In this document: piece by piece, positions 18,361 through 26,730 of the stretch
How positions within the stretch are numbered: position 1 is the first letter of the stretch
Layout: the number at the start of each line of letters is the position of its first letter
From: Leucobacter aridicollis
GTDB taxonomy: Bacteria > Actinomycetota > Actinomycetes > Actinomycetales > Microbacteriaceae
Direction: 5' to 3'
Assembly: GCF_013409595.1 (NCBI RefSeq)
Contig: NZ_JACCBD010000001.1
Coordinates: 310,001 to 374,000 of the forward strand
DNA length: 64,000 nucleotides
Translations under genes and position numbers: made by a program
Notes under the pieces: generated by a model
Databases searched by the model: none
The model's input: only the letters and a program-made list of their open reading frames with translations
Told to the model about the DNA's origin: nothing

Positions 18361-20097
18361 ATGGCCCTCATTTCTTTGACCCTAAAACACGCGAAGAAGT
18401 ACTGGACGTTTATCGTCGCCGTGCTCGTGCTGCAACTCCTCTCAACGATCGCAACCCTGTGGCTGCCCAGCCTGAACGCGCAGATCATTGACAAGGGTAT
18501 TGCCGTCGGCGATACCGACTTCATCTGGCGGACCGGCGGCATCATGCTGCTCGCCGCGTTCGGGCAGGTGCTCGTCGCGGTCGGGGCCGTGTACTTCGGC
18601 GCGCGCTCCGCGATGGGGATCGGCCGCGACCTCCGCCGCGAGGTGTACCGCAAGGTCGACTCGCTCTCGACGCTCGAAGCAACCAAGTTCGGCGCTGGCA
18701 CCCTCATCACCCGCGGCACGAACGACGTGCAGCAGATCCAGATGCTCGTGCTCATGACCCTGAACTTCATGGTCTCCGCGCCGATCATGATGATCGGCGG
18801 CATCATCATGGCGCTGCGCGAAGACGCGGGCCTCGCCTGGCTCGTGTGGGCGTCGGTCGCGGTGCTCGCCGTGATCGTGAGCCTGCTCGTCTGGCGGCTC
18901 CTGCCCCTGTTCCGCGTGATGCAGGACAAGGTCGACGCGATCAACGGCGTGCTGCGCGAGCAGATCATGGGCATCAGGGTGGTGCGCGCATTCGTGCGCG
19001 AGCCCTTCGAGACCAAGCGCTACGACGTCGCAAACCGCGAGATTACCGATGTTTCGCTGAAGGTCGGCAACATCTTCGTGATGATGTTCCCCATCATCAT
19101 GATGGTGCTGCACCTCGCGACCGGAGCGGTGCTCTGGTTCGGCGGCTACCGGGTGGAAGCCGGCGACATTCAGGTCGGCTCGCTGACCGCGTTCCTGCAG
19201 TACCTCATGCAGATCCTGATGGCGGTCATGATGGGCGTCTTCATGACCATGATGATCCCGCGCGCCGTCGTGTGCGCCGAGCGCATTCGCGAGCTGCTCG
19301 ATACCGAGTCTTCGCAGACGTTCCCCGACCGCGAGACGGTTGCGACGCCGGCGGCCGGCCGGATCGAGTTCGATAACGTCACGTTCGGGTTCCCCGGCGC
19401 TGAGACGCCCGTGATCAACAGCGCGAGTTTCGTCGCCGAGCCCGGAAAGACGACAGCGATCATCGGATCGACCGGCGCGGGAAAGACCGTGCTCCTGAAC
19501 CTCATGCTGCGCCTGTACGACCCGCAGCAGGGCTCGGTGACGATTGACGGCGCCCCCGTCGACAAGCTCACGCGGGCGCAGCTCGCCGAGTCGATCAGCC
19601 TCGTGCCGCAGCGGCCATACCTGTTCGGCGGCACCATCGCCACGAACCTGCGCTTCGGGCGCACGGACGCGAGCGATGACGAACTCTGGGAGGCGCTGCG
19701 CGTCGCACAGGGCGAGGACTTCGTGCGCGAGAAGGAGCTCGGGCTCGACGAGCCGGTGTCCCAGGGCGGCACCAACGTCTCCGGTGGCCAGCGACAGCGC
19801 CTGTCCATCGCGCGCGCCCTCGTGGCCAAGCCGCTCGTCTACCTGTTCGACGACTCGTTCTCAGCGCTCGACGTCGCGACGGACGCCCGGCTCCGCGCGG
19901 CGCTGCCGGACGCGACCGAGGGCGCGACGACGATCATCGTCGCGCAGCGCGTCTCGACGATCACCGAAGCAGACCAGATCCTCGTCATGGAAGGCGGTGA
20001 GATCGTCGGGCGCGGTACGCACGACGAGTTGCTCACCGACAACGAGGTCTACCAAGAAATCGTCCGCTCGCAGCTCGAGGAAGCGGAGGCCGCGTAA
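18361..20097 (+). CDS. ABC exporter half-transporter A (permease + ATPase)
   Basis: 578 residues, ATG after GAAGGAAG. The N-terminal type I exporter membrane domain has six helices (residues about 1-300). The nucleotide-binding domain has Walker A GSTGAGKT, signature VSGGQRQR and a Walker B region VYLFDDSFSALD. The residue after the Walker B Asp is Asp, not the catalytic Glu (FDDS), so this subunit carries the degenerate ATP site typical of heterodimeric exporters. Its stop overlaps the start of the second half-transporter (TAATG). This class exports drugs or lipids; the substrate is unknown. Confidence 0.92.
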   Translation: MALISLTLKHAKKYWTFIVAVLVLQLLSTIATLWLPSLNAQIIDKGIAVGDTDFIWRTGGIMLLAAFGQVLVAVGAVYFGARSAMGIGRDLRREVYRKVDSLSTLEATKFGAGTLITRGTNDVQQIQMLVLMTLNFMVSAPIMMIGGIIMALREDAGLAWLVWASVAVLAVIVSLLVWRLLPLFRVMQDKVDAINGVLREQIMGIRVVRAFVREPFETKRYDVANREITDVSLKVGNIFVMMFPIIMMVLHLATGAVLWFGGYRVEAGDIQVGSLTAFLQYLMQILMAVMMGVFMTMMIPRAVVCAERIRELLDTESSQTFPDRETVATPAAGRIEFDNVTFGFPGAETPVINSASFVAEPGKTTAIIGSTGAGKTVLLNLMLRLYDPQQGSVTIDGAPVDKLTRAQLAESISLVPQRPYLFGGTIATNLRFGRTDASDDELWEALRVAQGEDFVREKELGLDEPVSQGGTNVSGGQRQRLSIARALVAKPLVYLFDDSFSALDVATDARLRAALPDATEGATTIIVAQRVSTITEADQILVMEGGEIVGRGTHDELLTDNEVYQEIVRSQLEEAEAA

Positions 20098-22265
20098 TGG
20101 CAAAGCGAGAGAAGGCCGTCAAGGCCAAGAACACCCCGGTCGAAGAAGTAGAGGAGGACTGGGAGAACTTCGAGCCCGGAAACGGCGGCGATATGTTCGG
20201 CGAGGGCGCCCCGCCGCGCAAGGCGAAGGCATTCTGGCCCTCGGCGAAGCGCCTCGTCGGGCTGCTCGCGCCCGAGAAGGGCAAGTTCGGCTTCGTTGTC
20301 GTGCTCGTCATCGGCTCGGTCATCCTGTCCGTGATTGCGCCCAAGGTGCTCGGTCGCGCGACCGACGTCATCTTTAACGGCGTGCTCGGCAAGCAGCTCC
20401 CCGCGGGGGTGCCGCTCGATCAGATCGTCGCCCAGCTCCGCGCAGAGGGCAACACCCAGTTCGCAGACATGCTCCAAGGGGCCGACGTCGTACCCGGGCA
20501 GGGCATCGACTTCGGGCTGCTCGGCATGCTCATCCTTGTGGTGCTCGGGCTGTACCTCGTCTCCTCCCTCCTGATGTGGCTGCAGGGGTTCATCCTCAAC
20601 CGCCTGGTCATGCGCGTCGTCTACAAGCTCCGCGCCGACATCGAGGCGAAGATCAACCGCATGCCGCTGTCGTACTTCGACGGCAGGCAGCGCGGCGACG
20701 TGCTCTCGCGCGTCACGAACGACGTCGACAATATCCAGCAGGCACTGCAGCAGGCGTTCTCGCAGCTCGTGCAGTCGTTCCTCATGATCGTCGGCATCAT
20801 GGCGATGATGTTCGTCGTCTCATGGCAGCTCGCACTGATCGCGCTCATCGCGCTGCCGCTGTCCGGCGTCATCGTCGGCATTGTCGGCGTGCGCGCGCAG
20901 AAGCTGTTCGCGGCCCAGTGGAAGCACACGGGCGAGCTCAACGGGCACATCGAGGAGTCCTTCACGGGCCACGAGCTCGTGCGCATCTTCAACCGCGATG
21001 CCGCGATGACCGAGGAATTCGACCGCCGCAACGAGGGCCTCTTCGGGGCGTCGTTTAAGGCGCAGGCGCTTTCCGGAGCGATCATGCCGTCGATGAACTT
21101 CGTGCAGTCACTCATCTACGTGCTCATTGCGGTCGTCGGCGCGCTGCGCGTGACGAGCGGCACCATGACGCTCGGCGACGTGACCGCGTTCATCCAGTAC
21201 TCCCGCGAATTCGCCCAGCCAGTCGGCGAGATCGCGAGCATGGCGAACATGCTGCAGTCGGGCGTTGCCTCGGCAGAGCGCACGTTCGAGCTGATCGACG
21301 CCGAGGAGCAGGAGCCCGAGAACGCCGAGCTCGACCTCCCCGACCGTACCGACGGTCACGTCCGATTCGAGGGGGTCTCGTTCAGTTACGACCCCGAGAA
21401 GCCCCTCATCGAGGACCTCTCGCTCGAGGCGCGCCCAGGGCACACGATCGCTATTGTCGGCCCGACGGGCGCGGGTAAGACGACCCTCGTGAACCTCATC
21501 ATGCGGTTCTACGAGATCGACGGTGGCAGGATCCTGCTCGATGACGCCGACATCACCAAGCTGTCGCGCGAGGAGCTCCGCTCCCACGTCGGCATGGTGT
21601 TGCAGGACGCGTGGCTGTTCGACGGCACCATCCGCGAGAACATCCGCTACGGCAGACTCGACGCGACCGATGAGGAAGTCGTCGAGGCGGCGAAGGCCAC
21701 GATGGTCGACCGCTTCGTCAGGCAGCTCCCTGAGGGCTACGACACCGTGATCTCGGAGAACGGTTCGTCGCTGTCGGCGGGCGAGCGGCAGCTGCTCACC
21801 ATCGCGCGCGCGTTCATCGCGAACCCGTCACTGCTCATCCTCGACGAGGCGACCTCGTCGGTCGACACGCGCACCGAGGTGCTCGTGCAGCAGGCGATGC
21901 GCGCGCTCCGCACTGACCGCACGTCGTTCGTGATCGCCCACAGGTTGTCGACTATCCGCGACGCCGACACGATCCTCATGATGGAGGCTGGACGCATCGT
22001 CGAACAGGGCTCGCATGTGGAGCTGCTCGAGAAGCGCGGCGCCTACTACGACCTTTACCAGTCGCAGTTTGCGGGCGAGGTCGACGAGGAACACGCCGAG
22101 GAGCTGCTGACCGGCGAGCCAGTTGCCGCGACCGGCGCGATCCCGGTGCCCGGTGCTGGTGCTGCCGTTGAGCCTGGTGCTGGTGCTGAGCCTGGTGCTG
22201 GTGGACCCGGCGCGGCCGGAGCGTCTGACGCGGCCGCCGATGGTGGCGCGAAGGGTGCTTCGTAA
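20097..22265 (+). CDS. ABC exporter half-transporter B (permease + ATPase)
   Basis: 722 residues, translationally coupled to subunit A. A charged N-terminal extension of about 50 residues precedes the membrane domain (about 55-390), which has an extra periplasmic insert near residues 100-130. The nucleotide-binding domain has Walker A GPTGAGKT, signature LSAGERQL (Ala in place of the usual second Gly) and Walker B LLILDEATSSVD with the catalytic Glu. It therefore supplies the competent Walker B that subunit A lacks. The C-terminal 60 residues are Gly/Ala/Pro low complexity, including an 18-nt repeat (22170-22187, 22188-22205). Likely a multidrug-type heterodimer. Confidence 0.92.
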   Translation: MAKREKAVKAKNTPVEEVEEDWENFEPGNGGDMFGEGAPPRKAKAFWPSAKRLVGLLAPEKGKFGFVVVLVIGSVILSVIAPKVLGRATDVIFNGVLGKQLPAGVPLDQIVAQLRAEGNTQFADMLQGADVVPGQGIDFGLLGMLILVVLGLYLVSSLLMWLQGFILNRLVMRVVYKLRADIEAKINRMPLSYFDGRQRGDVLSRVTNDVDNIQQALQQAFSQLVQSFLMIVGIMAMMFVVSWQLALIALIALPLSGVIVGIVGVRAQKLFAAQWKHTGELNGHIEESFTGHELVRIFNRDAAMTEEFDRRNEGLFGASFKAQALSGAIMPSMNFVQSLIYVLIAVVGALRVTSGTMTLGDVTAFIQYSREFAQPVGEIASMANMLQSGVASAERTFELIDAEEQEPENAELDLPDRTDGHVRFEGVSFSYDPEKPLIEDLSLEARPGHTIAIVGPTGAGKTTLVNLIMRFYEIDGGRILLDDADITKLSREELRSHVGMVLQDAWLFDGTIRENIRYGRLDATDEEVVEAAKATMVDRFVRQLPEGYDTVISENGSSLSAGERQLLTIARAFIANPSLLILDEATSSVDTRTEVLVQQAMRALRTDRTSFVIAHRLSTIRDADTILMMEAGRIVEQGSHVELLEKRGAYYDLYQSQFAGEVDEEHAEELLTGEPVAATGAIPVPGAGAAVEPGAGAEPGAGGPGAAGASDAAADGGAKGAS

Positions 22266-22270
22266 TCCGC

Positions 22271-22276
22271 TAGACT
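22271..22276 (+). promoter_or_regulatory. ffs: -10 box TAGACT for the SRP RNA
   Basis: TAGACT ends 5 bases before the first paired base of the RNA, the right distance for its 5' end. It lies right after the exporter stop, so the RNA has its own promoter. Confidence 0.55.
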
Positions 22277-22281
22277 AGTTG

Positions 22282-22371
22282 GTGCCCCTCACGTGGCGAT
22301 ATCTTTGTGAACTCCCCCAGGCCGGAAACGGAGCAAGGGTAGCGGAGCTCTATCGGGTGCGTGGGGGGCGC
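22282..22371 (+). ncRNA. ffs: Signal recognition particle RNA (4.5S type)
   Basis: The apical segment has the SRP domain IV hallmarks: CCCCCAGGCCGGAAACGGAG, then GCAAGGGTAG, with the conserved GGAA-type tetraloop region and the asymmetric loop that binds Ffh. The terminal stem is formed by GTGCCCCTCAC (22282-22292) and GTGGGGGGCGC (22361-22371) with two G-U pairs. The length of about 90-95 bases fits the small bacterial type found in Actinobacteria. The 3' end is followed by TTTCGCG. The RNA works with Ffh and FtsY to target membrane proteins. Confidence 0.9.
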
Positions 22372-22582
22372 TTTCGCGTCTGGACGCTGCTCTGGTCGTC
22401 CCGGCCTGGCCTGGCTCCAGCCCGGCCAACACGCCGCGCCCCAGGTCCCACCGCAAGAGAGCCCCTTTCTCGCCTCAACACACGAAAATCACCGTGAATA
22501 AGGTGTGATCTCGCGAGAAAGCTGTGGTCTGGCGGGTCGCTGATCGCTGATCGCTTGCCCTCCCCGTGGGCGGGCGGCTATC

Positions 22583-22618
22583 GACGCCCATAGGCGTCCG
22601 CACCTTGTCAGGGTGCGG
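22583..22618 (-). terminator. Hairpins at the end of the MarR-like gene
   Basis: CCGCACC (22598-22604) pairs with GGTGCGG (22612-22618), overlapping the stop codon. Just beyond, GACGCC (22583-22588) pairs with GGCGTC (22593-22598). One or both may end the minus-strand transcript. The 210 bases between here and the SRP RNA hold short direct repeats (CTGGC, GCTGATC) but no gene. Confidence 0.45.
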
Positions 22619-23360
22619 GCCAGGCGTCCGCGAGTTTCCCGATCAAGCGCAGCAATTCGGAACGTTCGCTCTCGTCCAGCGCTGCGAGGGCCGTCGCGGC
22701 TTCGTCGCGCTGGCGATTCCTCATGCCGTGGACGAGCTGTTCTCCGGCCTCTGTGAGCCGTACCCGCGTGCGCCGCGCGTCAGCGGGATCGGCTTCGCGC
22801 TCAGCGTGCCCAAGCGCCACGGCCTGCTGCACGAGGCGGGAGGCGCGCGGTTGATCCACACCGATGTGGTCCGCGAGTTCGCTAATCGAAAGCGGTTCGG
22901 GGGAGTGCGCGAGGACGCCGAGCATTCGCATGAGCGCCGCACCTCCCGCGCGACCGGCGCGTCCACCCGGGCCGCGTCCGCCGCCGTGGCCGTCGCGGTC
23001 CCAGGCTCCCCGGGACGGGGTGCCCCCTGGGTGGTGCCCGTCACGTCCGGCGCCGCGAAACCGCCAGTGCTCTCCGTGGCCAAACTCGCTGCCTTCCCCA
23101 TGCTCTCCGCGGCGCCCAGGCCCATCGAATGCACCGTACGGGCCAGCTCCGCCGCGGTCGGTGGGGCCGCCATGTCCATCGAAGCCGCCGCGTTCACCGA
23201 ACCCACCTGGCCCGCCGTGGCCGCCTGGCCCGCCATGACCACCGGGGCCGCGTCGGCCTCTGCGCCCGCGCATCTTAGCGAGTGCCTCGATGAGTGCGTC
23301 TGCGTCGGCCGCAGTGGGCTGGCCCGGCTGTTGGGGTTGTGAGTTCGGCGAGGAAGTCAT
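22608..23360 (-). CDS. MarR-like regulator with Gly/His-rich N-terminal region
   Basis: 250 residues. Residues about 30-140 are a low-complexity stretch of GGHGGPGG-type sequence with many His, Arg and Asp. The C-terminal about 100 residues are a MarR-type winged helix (LMRMLGVLAHSPEPLSISEL, then HIGVDQPRASRLVQQAVALG and the wing RREADPADARRTRVRLTEAG-like segment). The start is likely leaderless: on the minus strand TAAACT ends 6 bases before the ATG. It is divergent from another winged-helix gene with a similar Gly/His/Arg-rich tail, with CATGTCA-type repeats between them. Metal or redox sensing through the His-rich part is possible but unproven. Confidence 0.85.
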   Translation of the reverse strand: MTSSPNSQPQQPGQPTAADADALIEALAKMRGRRGRRGPGGHGGPGGHGGPGGFGERGGFDGHGGPTDRGGAGPYGAFDGPGRRGEHGEGSEFGHGEHWRFRGAGRDGHHPGGTPSRGAWDRDGHGGGRGPGGRAGRAGGAALMRMLGVLAHSPEPLSISELADHIGVDQPRASRLVQQAVALGHAEREADPADARRTRVRLTEAGEQLVHGMRNRQRDEAATALAALDESERSELLRLIGKLADAWPAP

Positions 23361-23366
23361 AAAAAA

Positions 23367-23432
23367 AGTTTACATGTCTCTTGACATGGAATGAAATGCA
23401 TGTCACTATACATATGCATGCAAAGTGACATG
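23367..23432. promoter_or_regulatory. Divergent promoters with nested CATGTCA inverted repeats
   Basis: CATGTC (23373-23378) pairs with GACATG (23383-23388), and CATGTCACT (23399-23407) pairs with AGTGACATG (23424-23432). A perfect -35 TTGACA (23381-23386) for the plus strand lies inside the first repeat, and TATACA or ACTATA (23405-23412) serves as -10 inside the second. The minus-strand -10 TAAACT is at 23367-23372. A repressor bound to these sites would block both promoters, consistent with autoregulation by one of the flanking MarR-like proteins. Confidence 0.7.
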
Positions 23433-23496
23433 GAAAGTTGCGGCTCACGAACGAGGCATGCGGAGCGGGTCAGATCCCGCACGAAAGGACTTCACC

Positions 23497-24462
23497 ATGA
23501 GTAACACTCAAGACTTCAACAACACAGGCATCAACGACACCGATGCACAGACCACCGCCACCGCCAACCAGACACCTGATGCTGGCCCGGTTCGCTCAAT
23601 GCGCTACTGGCTGCGGGCGGTCGACACACTCATTGCGCGCGAGCTCGACGCCAGGTTTGCCGAGGCGGGCGCCTCGCGCCGAGACCTTCGCGTACTGACC
23701 CTGCTCGCGTCGGGTGAGCAGCTGTCCGAGAAGAAGCGCGCACGCCTCGAACGGCACAGCAAGCGCCTCTGGGCCCTCGCCGACCGCGGCTGGATCACCC
23801 GGGAGGCTCCGAACGGGGAGGCAGCTTCGTCCACAGGTTGGGTTCTCACCGACGCCGGACAGGCAGCGCGTGAGCGTCTTCAGCAGATCGCGCAGGACGT
23901 TCAGGATCGGGTCGACGGCTCCGTCTCTCATGCAGACCTCATGACCACGACCGACTCACTGCAAGCAATTGCGAAGGAACTCGGCTGGACCGAGGAGATG
24001 CGCATGCACCGCAGCGGACGCCGAGACGGTTGGGCCAACGGGCGAGGCCACAGGCGCGGTTACGGACACGGCCGCGGGCACGATGTCGATGGACACCGTG
24101 GCCACGGTCACGGCTACGCCAACCGCGGTGGTTTCGGCGGTGACTGGCACAGCCGGCCAGACTCCCTGCGCGGGCGAGAGTTCCAGGGGTGCCGCGAGCA
24201 CCTCGGCCGGGACGCACGCTACGATCGCAGCGCCGACGCTGAGCGCGGCTACGGCCGAGCACGCGACTACGGTCGCGGTCAGGATCGCGGCTTCGGCCAC
24301 GGCCACGGCACCGGCCATCGCGGTTGCGGCCCTGCGTTCGGCCACGCCACCGGCTTCGACCACGGACACCGCGAGGGTGGCCAGCGATCCGAGCGTCACC
24401 ATGGGCGCGGGTTCGAACGCGGGTTCGCCGCGGGCTTCACGGCTGCGCGTTCGCGCGGCTAA
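23497..24462 (+). CDS. Winged-helix regulator with His/Gly/Arg-rich C-terminal tail
   Basis: 321 residues from the ATG at 23497 (GAAAGGA upstream). Residues about 30-165 look like a MarR-type DNA-binding domain (MRYWLRAVDTLIARELDARF; RDLRVLTLLASGEQLSEKKR; LWALADRGWITREAPNG; WVLTDAGQAARERLQQI). From about 170 to the end the protein is almost entirely Gly, His, Arg, Asp and Tyr/Phe, in repeats such as GYGHGRGHDVDGHRGHGHGY, and ends GRGFERGFAAGFTAARSRG. The tail is surely disordered and could bind metal ions or nucleic acid. It may be co-regulated with the divergent MarR-like gene. Function unknown. Confidence 0.8.
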   Translation: MSNTQDFNNTGINDTDAQTTATANQTPDAGPVRSMRYWLRAVDTLIARELDARFAEAGASRRDLRVLTLLASGEQLSEKKRARLERHSKRLWALADRGWITREAPNGEAASSTGWVLTDAGQAARERLQQIAQDVQDRVDGSVSHADLMTTTDSLQAIAKELGWTEEMRMHRSGRRDGWANGRGHRRGYGHGRGHDVDGHRGHGHGYANRGGFGGDWHSRPDSLRGREFQGCREHLGRDARYDRSADAERGYGRARDYGRGQDRGFGHGHGTGHRGCGPAFGHATGFDHGHREGGQRSERHHGRGFERGFAAGFTAARSRG

Positions 24463-24516
24463 CGTGACACCCCGGTGGGGCGCTCCGATGGCCACACCGC
24501 ATGATCACCCCTAACC

Positions 24517-24548
24517 GGGCCGGTCTCCCCGACAGGGGAGGCCGGCCC
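24517..24548 (+). terminator. Strong terminator before pta
   Basis: GGGCCGGTCTCCCC (24517-24530) pairs with GGGGAGGCCGGCCC (24535-24548) around a GACA loop, with one G-U pair. TT follows. It ends the His-rich regulator transcript. Confidence 0.8.
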
Positions 24549-24612
24549 TTCGGCGTATCCGCGGGTAAGCTGCAGCTTTCACATCCGCCGCGCGCTGGGA
24601 AGGGGCGGCGAA

Positions 24613-24618
24613 TACACT
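24613..24618 (+). promoter_or_regulatory. -10 box TACACT of a leaderless pta-ackA transcript
   Basis: TACACT ends 6 bases before the GTG start of pta, which has no Shine-Dalgarno. Transcription would begin at or next to the start codon. Confidence 0.6.
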
Positions 24619-24624
24619 GAGGGT

Positions 24625-26730
24625 GTGGCAGTAAGTATCTATCTCACGTCCCCCGAAGGTCGCACGGGCAAGAGCGCGGTGGCGCTCGGCGTGCTGGATG
24701 CGCTGAAGGCTGACGTTCCGCGCGTGGGCGTTTTCCGCCCCGTCATCCGGTCTCGCGATGAGCGCGACCGCGTGCTTGAGCTTTTGCGCGGCAGGGCGAC
24801 CGCCACGGCGTCGTACGACGACTGCATTGGCACCACGTACGAGGAGCTTTCGCGCGATTCCGAGGAGGCGATGGCGAGTATCGTGAGCGCCTACCGCGCG
24901 CTCCGCGAGCAGTGCGATGCGATCGTCGTCGTCGGGTCCGACTATACGGATGTTGCGGCCCCGACGGAGCTCGCGACGAACGCGAGGATTGCCGCGAACC
25001 TCGACTCTCCGGTGCTGCTGGTGGTTGGCGGGCGTGACATGGCCGATCAGGAAGTGCTTGGGCAGTCGAGCGCGCGCTCGGCGATCGAGCTCGCCAAGGT
25101 TGTCGAGCTGAGCGTTGCGGAACTTCACGACGAGCATGCGAGCGTGCTCGCGACGCTCATCAACCGGGCCGACGGAGACGCGCTTGATGCGATTGTTGGC
25201 GCGGTCTCGGCGGTCGTGCCGGAGGGGAGCGCGGTGTGGGCGATCCCAGAGGAGCCGATGCTCGTCGCCCCGCCAGTCGCCGAGGTGATGCGTGCCGTTG
25301 ACGGTCAGCTGGTCCGCGGCAGTGAAGAGCTCTTGAGCCGCGAAGTGAGCCAGATTGTGGTTGCGGGCATGTCGATGACGAACGTGCTGCCGCGATTGCT
25401 TGAGGGCGCCGTGGTGATCATTGCAGCGGACCGCGCTGAGACGCTCCTCGCGGTCTCCATCGCGCACGAGGCCGAAGGGTTCCCGACGCTCGGCGCCGTC
25501 GTGCTCAACGGCGACTTCGAGATGTCGTCAGACGTCGAGCGACTGCTCGACGGCGTGGGGGCGGTGCTCCCGGTGATCCGGACCCCGCACGGGACCTTCG
25601 AAACCGCCCAGCGCGTGGTGCACGCGCGCGGGCTCCTCACCGAGGAATCGCCGGTGAAGTTCGATACCGCGCTCGCGCTTTTCGACGCGCACGTTGATAC
25701 CGCGGACCTCCGCGAGCGACTGCGGTTGCACCGTGGGAGCGTGCGCACGCCCGCGATGTTCGCGTACGACCTCTTCGCCAGGGCTGCGCAGGCCAACGCC
25801 CACATCGTGCTGCCTGAGGGCCACGATGACCGGATCCTGCGCGCGACGAGCACGCTCCTCGCCCGCGGCGTCGCCCGGCTCACGTTGCTCGGCGAGGAGA
25901 GTGTCATCCGCAAGCGCGGAGCGGAGCTCGGTCTCGCGATCGACGGCGCCACGGTTATCGATCCGGCGACGTCGCCGCTCCTCGAGGAATTCGCTGCGGA
26001 GTACGCGAAGCTTCGCGCACACAAGGGCGTCACGCTCGAGGACGCGCGGGATCGCATGGTCGACGTCAGCTACTTCGGAACCATGCTTGTGCACCTCGGC
26101 CTCGCCGACGGCATGGTCTCGGGTGCCGCGAACACGACTGCGCATACGATCCGCCCGAGCCTGGAGTTCATCAAGACGAAGCCGGGCGTATCCGTGGTGT
26201 CGAGCGTGTTCTTCATGGCGCTCGCGGATCGGGTCCTCGTGTACGGTGACTGCGCGGTGAACCCGGACCCGAACGCCGCGCAGCTCGCCGACATTGCCGC
26301 CTCATCGGCTGAGACCGCCGCGCAGTTCGGCGTGGATCCGCGCATTGCGATGCTGTCGTATTCGACGGGCGAATCAGGATCGGGCGCCGAGGTTGACAAG
26401 GTCCGTGAGGCAACCGCCCTGGTTCGGGCAGCCCACCCAGACCTGCTCGTCGAGGGGCCGCTCCAGTACGACGCGGCAATTGATCCCGAGACGGGCGCGT
26501 CGAAGCTCCCTGGTTCGCAGGTTGCTGGGCACGCGACGGTGTTCATATTCCCCGATCTGAATACGGGCAACAACACGTACAAGGCGGTGCAGCGCTCGGC
26601 GGGGGCCATCGCGGTCGGGCCCGTGCTCCAGGGGCTCAACAAGCCAGTCAACGACCTCTCACGTGGGGCGACGGTCCAGGACATTCTGAACACCGTTGCC
26701 ATTACGGCCGTGCAGGCGGGTGAGCGATGA
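24625..26730 (+). CDS. pta: Phosphate acetyltransferase
   Basis: 701 residues, the long two-domain form. The N-terminal about 370 residues are a P-loop/DRTGG regulatory domain (YLTSPEGRTGKSAVALGVLD with a BioD-like loop). The C-terminal about 330 residues are the PTA catalytic domain (HIVLPEGHDDRILRATSTLL; VSGAANTTAHTIRPSLEFIK; DCAVNPDPNAAQLADIA; NTGNNTYKAVQRSAGA). It converts acetyl-CoA and phosphate to acetyl phosphate. The GTG start has no ribosome site and follows a -10 box, so translation is probably leaderless. The stop overlaps the ackA start by ATGA. Confidence 0.97.
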   Translation: MAVSIYLTSPEGRTGKSAVALGVLDALKADVPRVGVFRPVIRSRDERDRVLELLRGRATATASYDDCIGTTYEELSRDSEEAMASIVSAYRALREQCDAIVVVGSDYTDVAAPTELATNARIAANLDSPVLLVVGGRDMADQEVLGQSSARSAIELAKVVELSVAELHDEHASVLATLINRADGDALDAIVGAVSAVVPEGSAVWAIPEEPMLVAPPVAEVMRAVDGQLVRGSEELLSREVSQIVVAGMSMTNVLPRLLEGAVVIIAADRAETLLAVSIAHEAEGFPTLGAVVLNGDFEMSSDVERLLDGVGAVLPVIRTPHGTFETAQRVVHARGLLTEESPVKFDTALALFDAHVDTADLRERLRLHRGSVRTPAMFAYDLFARAAQANAHIVLPEGHDDRILRATSTLLARGVARLTLLGEESVIRKRGAELGLAIDGATVIDPATSPLLEEFAAEYAKLRAHKGVTLEDARDRMVDVSYFGTMLVHLGLADGMVSGAANTTAHTIRPSLEFIKTKPGVSVVSSVFFMALADRVLVYGDCAVNPDPNAAQLADIAASSAETAAQFGVDPRIAMLSYSTGESGSGAEVDKVREATALVRAAHPDLLVEGPLQYDAAIDPETGASKLPGSQVAGHATVFIFPDLNTGNNTYKAVQRSAGAIAVGPVLQGLNKPVNDLSRGATVQDILNTVAITAVQAGER

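Noticed and set aside
22279..22497. 72-codon ORF after the exporter
   Set aside because: It runs through the SRP RNA, which explains the conserved sequence; no ribosome site.
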